A stretch of 8,698 nucleotides of DNA from Candidatus Magasanikbacteria bacterium RIFCSPHIGHO2_02_FULL_50_9b (lineage in GTDB: Bacteria; Patescibacteriota; Patescibacteriia; Magasanikbacterales; 2-02-FULL-50-9b): contig MFQD01000013.1 in assembly GCA_001782975.1 (NCBI GenBank), forward strand, positions 1-8,698. The letters run 5' to 3'. The notes under the pieces were generated by a model. That model saw nothing but the letters and a program-made list of their open reading frames with translations, made no database searches and was not told the origin of the DNA. A program made the position numbers and the translations under genes. This document shows positions 6,401 through 8,698 of this stretch, piece after piece. Position 1 is the first letter of the stretch; each line of letters starts with the position of its first letter.

Positions 6401-6602
6401 AATTGTGTGGGCGTTAGGCCCGGGAGCTCGCCGCCGTGACAGAACGACAGGCCTGACGACGAGCTCCCGGAACCCAGCTTCCTTCCTCACCAGACACCCC
6501 GGCTCAATTCGTGAGCCTGCGGCCTCGTTTAGCGCGACACGAGACCTTGCGTCACTGCAGGACGCATCTTTTTGAACTGAATGCACTGCATTGATGGTAC
6601 AC

Positions 6603-6632
6603 ATCTTACCAAATGCCCTCGGGCACTGTCAA
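6603..6632 (-). promoter_or_regulatory. Minus-strand promoter of the candidate RNA
   Basis: Reading leftward: TTGACA at 6632-6627, 18-bp spacer, TGG extension and TAAGAT at 6608-6603. The -35 is perfect and the -10 is 4/6 plus extended TGn. The spacer contains an inverted repeat TGCCC/GGGCA (6614-6625). Predicted start near 6595. It mirrors the rplU promoter on the other side of a shared palindrome. Confidence 0.65.
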
Positions 6633-6754
6633 ATATCGGGTGTGTTACGGGCTGAATTTACAAATCCGGAGCGCGTTGCTGGCCTCTCGCGCCAGAGGAT
6701 TTGTAACTCCAGCCCCAAGAAACAGATATTTGACAGGCCTCACATCTTTTGGTA
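6607..6754. repeat. 148-bp imperfect palindrome carrying two outward promoters
   Basis: Nested coaxial inverted arms: TACCAAA/TTTGGTA (6607-6613, 6748-6754), CTGTCAAATAT/ATATTTGACAG (6626-6636, 6726-6736), GGGCTG/CAGCCC (6649-6654, 6710-6715), TTACAAATCC/GGATTTGTAA (6658-6667, 6697-6706), and a small apical CTGGC/GCCAG (6679-6683, 6691-6695). The outer arms contain the -35 and part of the extended -10 of two divergent promoters. The inner arms lie between the two -35 boxes and should not be transcribed by either. Confidence 0.85.
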
Positions 6755-6758
6755 TCAT
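6730..6758 (+). promoter_or_regulatory. Strong rplU promoter
   Basis: TTGACA at 6730-6735, 17-bp spacer, TGG extension and TATCAT at 6753-6758: perfect -35, 5/6 -10 and ideal spacing. Predicted start near 6765 gives a leader of about 14 nt with no clear Shine-Dalgarno sequence before ATG 6779. Confidence 0.85.
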
Positions 6759-6778
6759 ATTTCCACATTTTTAAGCAT

Positions 6779-7090
6779 ATGATTGCAATCATTGAAACCG
6801 GTGGTAAGCAGTATCTCGTTACCCCAAATCAAAAAATCACGACCGAAAAAACAGGCGCAGACGCTGGCGCGGCGCTCACCTTTGACAAGGTTCTTCTTGT
6901 TGCTGATGAAAATGGCGCGAACGTTCAAATCGGTACGCCAACCGTATCAGCAACTGTTGAGGGCACACTGTTGCGAAATTTCCGCACGCGTAAAATCATG
7001 GTACGCAAATTTAAAAACAAAGTGCGGTATCGTCGGACTGCGGGGCATCGGCAGCATCAGACGGAAGTGAACATTGGTTCGATCAAATAA
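6779..7090 (+). CDS. rplU: 50S ribosomal protein L21
   Basis: 103 residues, exactly the usual size. L21 binds 23S rRNA in the large subunit. The start MIAIIETGGKQYLVTPNQKI is the family signature and fixes the ATG at 6779; a longer frame to 6749 would begin inside the promoter. The C-terminal L21 motif is present as KVRYRRTAGHRQHQT with a final NIGSIK. It has its own strong promoter and is followed 5 nt after the stop by a large hairpin element that may end the transcript. In most bacteria rplU is followed by rpmA (L27) and often a GTPase gene; here neither is present, so the usual rplU-rpmA pair is split. Confidence 0.97.
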   Translation: MIAIIETGGKQYLVTPNQKITTEKTGADAGAALTFDKVLLVADENGANVQIGTPTVSATVEGTLLRNFRTRKIMVRKFKNKVRYRRTAGHRQHQTEVNIGSIK

Positions 7091-7094
7091 TTCC

Positions 7095-7248
7095 ATAATT
7101 CACCCCTTCTCTTCTCGAAGAACACGCGTCGGGTTGCTCCTGCGGCAACCCGCGCTCTCTCTCGACTCGCCAGTTTTGCGCAGGTGTGCAAAACGCCAAG
7201 CTGGCTCGTCTCCGAGAGGTTCTTCTCAAAAGACAAGGGGTGAATTAT
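7095..7248 (+). other. 154-nt element with perfect 14-bp terminal inverted repeats and branched hairpins
   Basis: Ends ATAATTCACCCCTT (7095-7108) and AAGGGGTGAATTAT (7235-7248) are perfect inverted repeats. Pairing continues inward with TCTT/AAGA (7110-7113, 7230-7233) and GAAGAAC/GTTCTTC (7117-7123, 7219-7225). Inside are two more arms: CGGGTTGC/GCAACCCG (7130-7137, 7145-7152), and CTCTC/GAGAG (7159-7163, 7214-7218) extended by GCCAG/CTGGC and TTTTGC/GCAAAA (7174-7179, 7188-7193). The whole folds as a three-way junction. ATTTTCTG follows the last arm, so it may act as the rplU terminator, but it is far larger than a terminator needs. Alternatives are a stable 3'-end-derived RNA or a MITE-like element; no target-site duplication is evident. 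Strand is assigned only because it lies directly downstream of rplU. Confidence 0.6.
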
Positions 7249-7283
7249 ATTTTCTGTCACCCAATGCTCACCTCAGTTAAAAT

Positions 7284-7313
7284 TTGACCACACCGCGCCA
7301 TGTCCACTATAGT
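7284..7313 (+). promoter_or_regulatory. Promoter predicted to give a leaderless mRNA
   Basis: TTGACC at 7284-7289, 18-bp spacer, TATAGT at 7308-7313. Only 6 bases separate the -10 from ATG 7320, which is therefore the expected transcription start. Confidence 0.7.
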
Positions 7314-7319
7314 GCTTTT

Positions 7320-7772
7320 ATGAAAATCACTCTCTGTGGATCAGTTGCATTTATTCATGAGATGGATGCAGTGCGCGCGCAACTTGAGGCGTTGGGCCAC
7401 GAAGTCAAAATGCCGCCACTCACCAAGCCGGGCGAGCATGGCGAACCAATACCAACGCTTGAATACTACGCAATCAAGAAATCCACAGTGAATGATCCGA
7501 AACATTGGATTTGGAAACAGCATGACAGTGCCATTCGCGCGCACTTTCAAAAAGTTGCGTGGGCAGATGCGGTGCTCATCACCAATTATAACAAAAATGG
7601 CGTTGCCCATTATGTTGGCCCCAACACATTGATGGAAATGGGGCTGGCATTTCATTTGGAAAAACTAATTTTTTTATTGCACGCGGTTCCGGAAATTTCT
7701 TACAAAGAAGAGCTACTCGGAATGAAGCCAATCGTGCTAGCGGGTGATTTGCACCTGATCCCCAATCCGTAA
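7320..7772 (+). CDS. Nucleoside 2-deoxyribosyltransferase-like protein
   Basis: 150 residues from ATG 7320. The frame extends upstream to 7284 but that stretch is the promoter. The start MKITLCGSVAFIHEM matches the beta-strand-loop opening of the deoxyribosyltransferase-like fold. WADAVLITNY (81-90) and GPNTLMEMGLAFHLEK (100-115) correspond to the strand and helix carrying the catalytic glutamate, here most likely E106. The end EISYKEELLGMKPIVLAGDL is typical of a small stand-alone family I associate with Patescibacteria and archaea. Known relatives cleave or exchange the N-glycosidic bond of deoxynucleosides or their phosphates, in nucleotide salvage or pool cleaning. Which activity applies cannot be told. 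It is a single-gene unit whose last 36 bp overlap the convergent DUF192 gene. Confidence 0.75.
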   Translation: MKITLCGSVAFIHEMDAVRAQLEALGHEVKMPPLTKPGEHGEPIPTLEYYAIKKSTVNDPKHWIWKQHDSAIRAHFQKVAWADAVLITNYNKNGVAHYVGPNTLMEMGLAFHLEKLIFLLHAVPEISYKEELLGMKPIVLAGDLHLIPNP

Positions 7773-8219
7773 CCCAAGTCGATCCGCTGTTCCCGCTGCA
7801 ACTTCCAAAACACGGTCGACCGGCAGCCGTGGCGCATAGCGTGGCAAATCGCGATCAAGTGTCTCGACGGGCGGTGGTGGCACGCGCGGCGCTATGTCAA
7901 CAATCTGGCCATTTAAAATCCAGATAACGTCGAGTGGGTATGTCAATCCCTTCATCCAAAACACGTGTTGATCGGTGGCATGAAACACAAACAGCATCGC
8001 CTCAGTGCGTTCAAGTGGTTGTGACCCACTCAAACCCGTGGCTCGCTTTTGCTCTGTGTCCGCAACACGCGCCACAAATTCTTCACCGCCCATGCGAACC
8101 ATGGTCGTTGTATAAAACTTGCTCCACACAAAAACACCAACGCACGCAATCACCAGCACGAGCAAAAAATATTTTAGGAAAGCTGGAGACACCGGTCGCG
8201 CGTTCAATGGAAACTTCAT
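7737..8219 (-). CDS. Membrane-anchored DUF192 protein
   Basis: 160 residues. After a short basic and polar start, residues about 15-33 form one hydrophobic segment (FLKYFLLVLVIACVGVFVW), an anchor or signal sequence that places the rest outside the cytoplasm. The DUF192 domain (about 48-158) shows its family signatures: VADTEQKRATGL (52-63), EAMLFVFH (73-80), HVFWMKGLTYPLDVIWI (85-101), and the end VLEVAAGTADRLGLRIGDQV (137-156). The molecular function of DUF192 is not established. The usual FWMkNT reads FWMKGLT here. The ATG overlaps the stop of the upstream WecA-like gene as ATGA, pointing to translational coupling and possibly a shared envelope role. The 3' end overlaps the convergent deoxyribosyltransferase-like gene by 36 bp. 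Confidence 0.9.
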   Translation of the reverse strand: MKFPLNARPVSPAFLKYFLLVLVIACVGVFVWSKFYTTTMVRMGGEEFVARVADTEQKRATGLSGSQPLERTEAMLFVFHATDQHVFWMKGLTYPLDVIWILNGQIVDIAPRVPPPPVETLDRDLPRYAPRLPVDRVLEVAAGTADRLGLRIGDQVQITR

Positions 8220-8698
8220 ACGCGTTTTCGCAAACGGTGCTCAAGATAGAGCGCTGCGGTCACGCCAAACACCACAAGCAAAACAAGCATCGCTATCTTG
8301 CCCCGACTTTGCAAAAATAATGCGGTCGTGCCAAACAAAATTCCAATGACATAATAGAGCAGCACCGCACCGCGATGCGAAAACCCGTTTGCGATGAGCA
8401 GATGGTGCAGATGGCGGCTGTCGCCATGCGCGATTGGAACACCGGCAATGCGTCGGGCGATGATCACGCGCGCCACATCAATGACGGGCAAACCCATGAC
8501 CAGTAGTGTTGTTGCAATTTTACTGCCGCTCAAAATCGCCAAAATACCAAGTGCAAAACCCATGAACAACGAGCCGCCGTCGCCAAGAAATGCGCGAGCT
8601 GGATGAAAATTCAGCGCGAGAAATCCAAAACAGGCGCCGGCAAATATCAGCGCCAGAAATCCAATGCGCGGCTCATAGTATTGTTGCGTTTGCGTCAA
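8216..8698 (-). CDS. WecA/TagO/MraY-family sugar-phosphate transferase, C-terminal part
   Basis: The frame runs to the right edge, so about 160 residues of the C-terminal half are visible; the TTG at the edge is probably an internal Leu codon. This polytopic membrane enzyme family transfers a sugar-1-phosphate from a nucleotide sugar to undecaprenyl phosphate, the first step of a surface glycan. Diagnostic motifs: NFHPARAFLGDGGSLFMGF (30-48 of the visible part), with the conserved Asp of LGDGGS, and HGDSRHLHHLL (91-101), containing the HxHH motif. Hydrophobic segments lie near 13-29, 44-58, 61-80, 111-129 and 135-151. The HLHH form favours the WecA/TagO/RgpG polyprenyl-phosphate HexNAc/Hex transferases over true MraY. 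It is coupled by a 4-nt ATGA overlap to the DUF192 gene. Together with the GT4 gene it suggests polysaccharide synthesis capacity. Confidence 0.9.
   Translation of the reverse strand: MTQTQQYYEPRIGFLALIFAGACFGFLALNFHPARAFLGDGGSLFMGFALGILAILSGSKIATTLLVMGLPVIDVARVIIARRIAGVPIAHGDSRHLHHLLIANGFSHRGAVLLYYVIGILFGTTALFLQSRGKIAMLVLLVVFGVTAALYLEHRLRKRV

Larger units (their letters stand above)
6329..6595 (-). ncRNA. Candidate structured non-coding RNA, class unknown
   Basis: The interval has its own strong promoter (6632-6603, minus) and a terminator (6362-6329, minus). Between them, in minus-strand order, are helices at 6566-6561/6553-6548 (6 bp), 6546-6539/6528-6521 (8 bp), 6517-6512/6506-6501 (6 bp), 6470-6455/6435-6420 (16 bp), and 6397-6390/6383-6376 (8 bp). 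Four positions in the helices and terminator are G-U pairs when read on the minus strand but A/C mismatches when read on the plus strand (A6544/C6523; A6459/C6431; A6456/C6434; A6357/C6344). This argues that the minus strand is the functional RNA. Length would be about 265 nt. I tested it by eye against RNase P RNA, tmRNA, SRP RNA and 6S RNA and found no convincing match. Its 3' end is antisense to the end of recR. It could be a regulatory or housekeeping RNA; no function is assigned. Confidence 0.5.

Noticed and set aside
6477..6486. Minus-strand GGAAGGAAGC, as in the SRP RNA apical loop
   Set aside because: The invariant bases around it in SRP domain IV (CAGG on one side, AGCAG on the other) are missing and the GGAA would not be closed by paired bases.
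6548..6573. Plus-strand hairpin TGCGTC/GACGCA followed by five T, resembling an intrinsic terminator
   Set aside because: No plus-strand promoter was found for an RNA ending here, and the neighbouring helices pair better on the minus strand. It is more likely a 5' helix of the minus-strand RNA preceded by an A-run.
6354..6575. 73-codon open frame on the plus strand after recR
   Set aside because: Non-ATG start inside the recR stop/terminator region, translated straight through a strong terminator and long hairpins, and no family resemblance.
6317..6604. 95-codon open frame on the minus strand between rplU and recR
   Set aside because: Its ATG lies in the -10 region of the minus-strand promoter, the product is Arg-rich and low-plausibility, it crosses the helices and a terminator, and it ends inside recR. 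Structured RNA explains the region better.
7095..7248. Insertion sequence or MITE with target-site duplication
   Set aside because: No direct repeat of useful length flanks the inverted ends and no second copy exists in the window, so a mobile origin is left as an option only.
7244..7249. Minus-strand TATAAT at the edge of the 154-nt element
   Set aside because: No acceptable -35 at 15-19 bp and no TGn extension; likely a by-product of the AT-rich repeat end.

Overview
The window reads as chromosomal DNA of a bacterium with compact, tightly packed genes. The most likely source is a member of the Patescibacteria / Candidate Phyla Radiation (inference). The arguments are a heptad-repeat coiled-coil protein of a style common in that group, a small deoxyribosyltransferase-like protein of a kind I associate with that group and archaea, several genes with no visible Shine-Dalgarno sequence, and core genes in an unusual order. 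TGA is used as a normal stop (recR, the methyltransferase, rluA-type gene), so this is not a code-25 lineage. Base composition is mixed: most genes are moderately GC-rich, while the small membrane-anchored gene at 929-1300 is clearly AT-rich.

Layout. Positions 3-176 hold the C-terminal end of an unidentified protein, closed by an intrinsic terminator (181-228). A consensus promoter (230-257) then drives a 190-residue coiled-coil protein (289-861) that ends at a UUCG-loop terminator. A membrane-anchored hypothetical (929-1300) follows and runs tail-to-tail into a minus-strand operon read from 3979 down to 1289: GT4 glycosyltransferase, SAM methyltransferase (RlmI-like family), RluA-type pseudouridine synthase, with overlaps of 8 and 4 nt. 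A 73-bp divergent promoter region separates it from the plus-strand operon dnaB-ybaB-recR (4053-6357): replicative helicase, nucleoid-associated protein and recombination mediator.

The 421-bp gap 6358-6778 is not empty. It contains the recR terminator, a candidate structured RNA on the minus strand (about 6595 down to 6329, with its own promoter and terminator), and a 148-bp imperfect palindrome carrying two outward-facing promoters, one for this RNA and one for rplU (6779-7090). Downstream of rplU lies a 154-nt element bounded by perfect 14-bp inverted repeats, with branched internal hairpins (7095-7248). Then comes a nucleoside deoxyribosyltransferase-like gene (7320-7772), whose 3' end overlaps by 36 bp a convergent minus-strand pair: a membrane-anchored DUF192 protein and the C-terminal half of a WecA/TagO/MraY-family sugar-phosphate transferase that runs off the right edge.

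Functionally the window mixes replication/repair, ribosome biogenesis (L21, a probable RNA methyltransferase and pseudouridine synthase) and envelope polysaccharide synthesis (GT4, WecA-like). Several promoters place the -10 box only 6-7 nt before the ATG, which predicts leaderless mRNAs. The most noteworthy unexplained material is the non-coding architecture on both sides of rplU.
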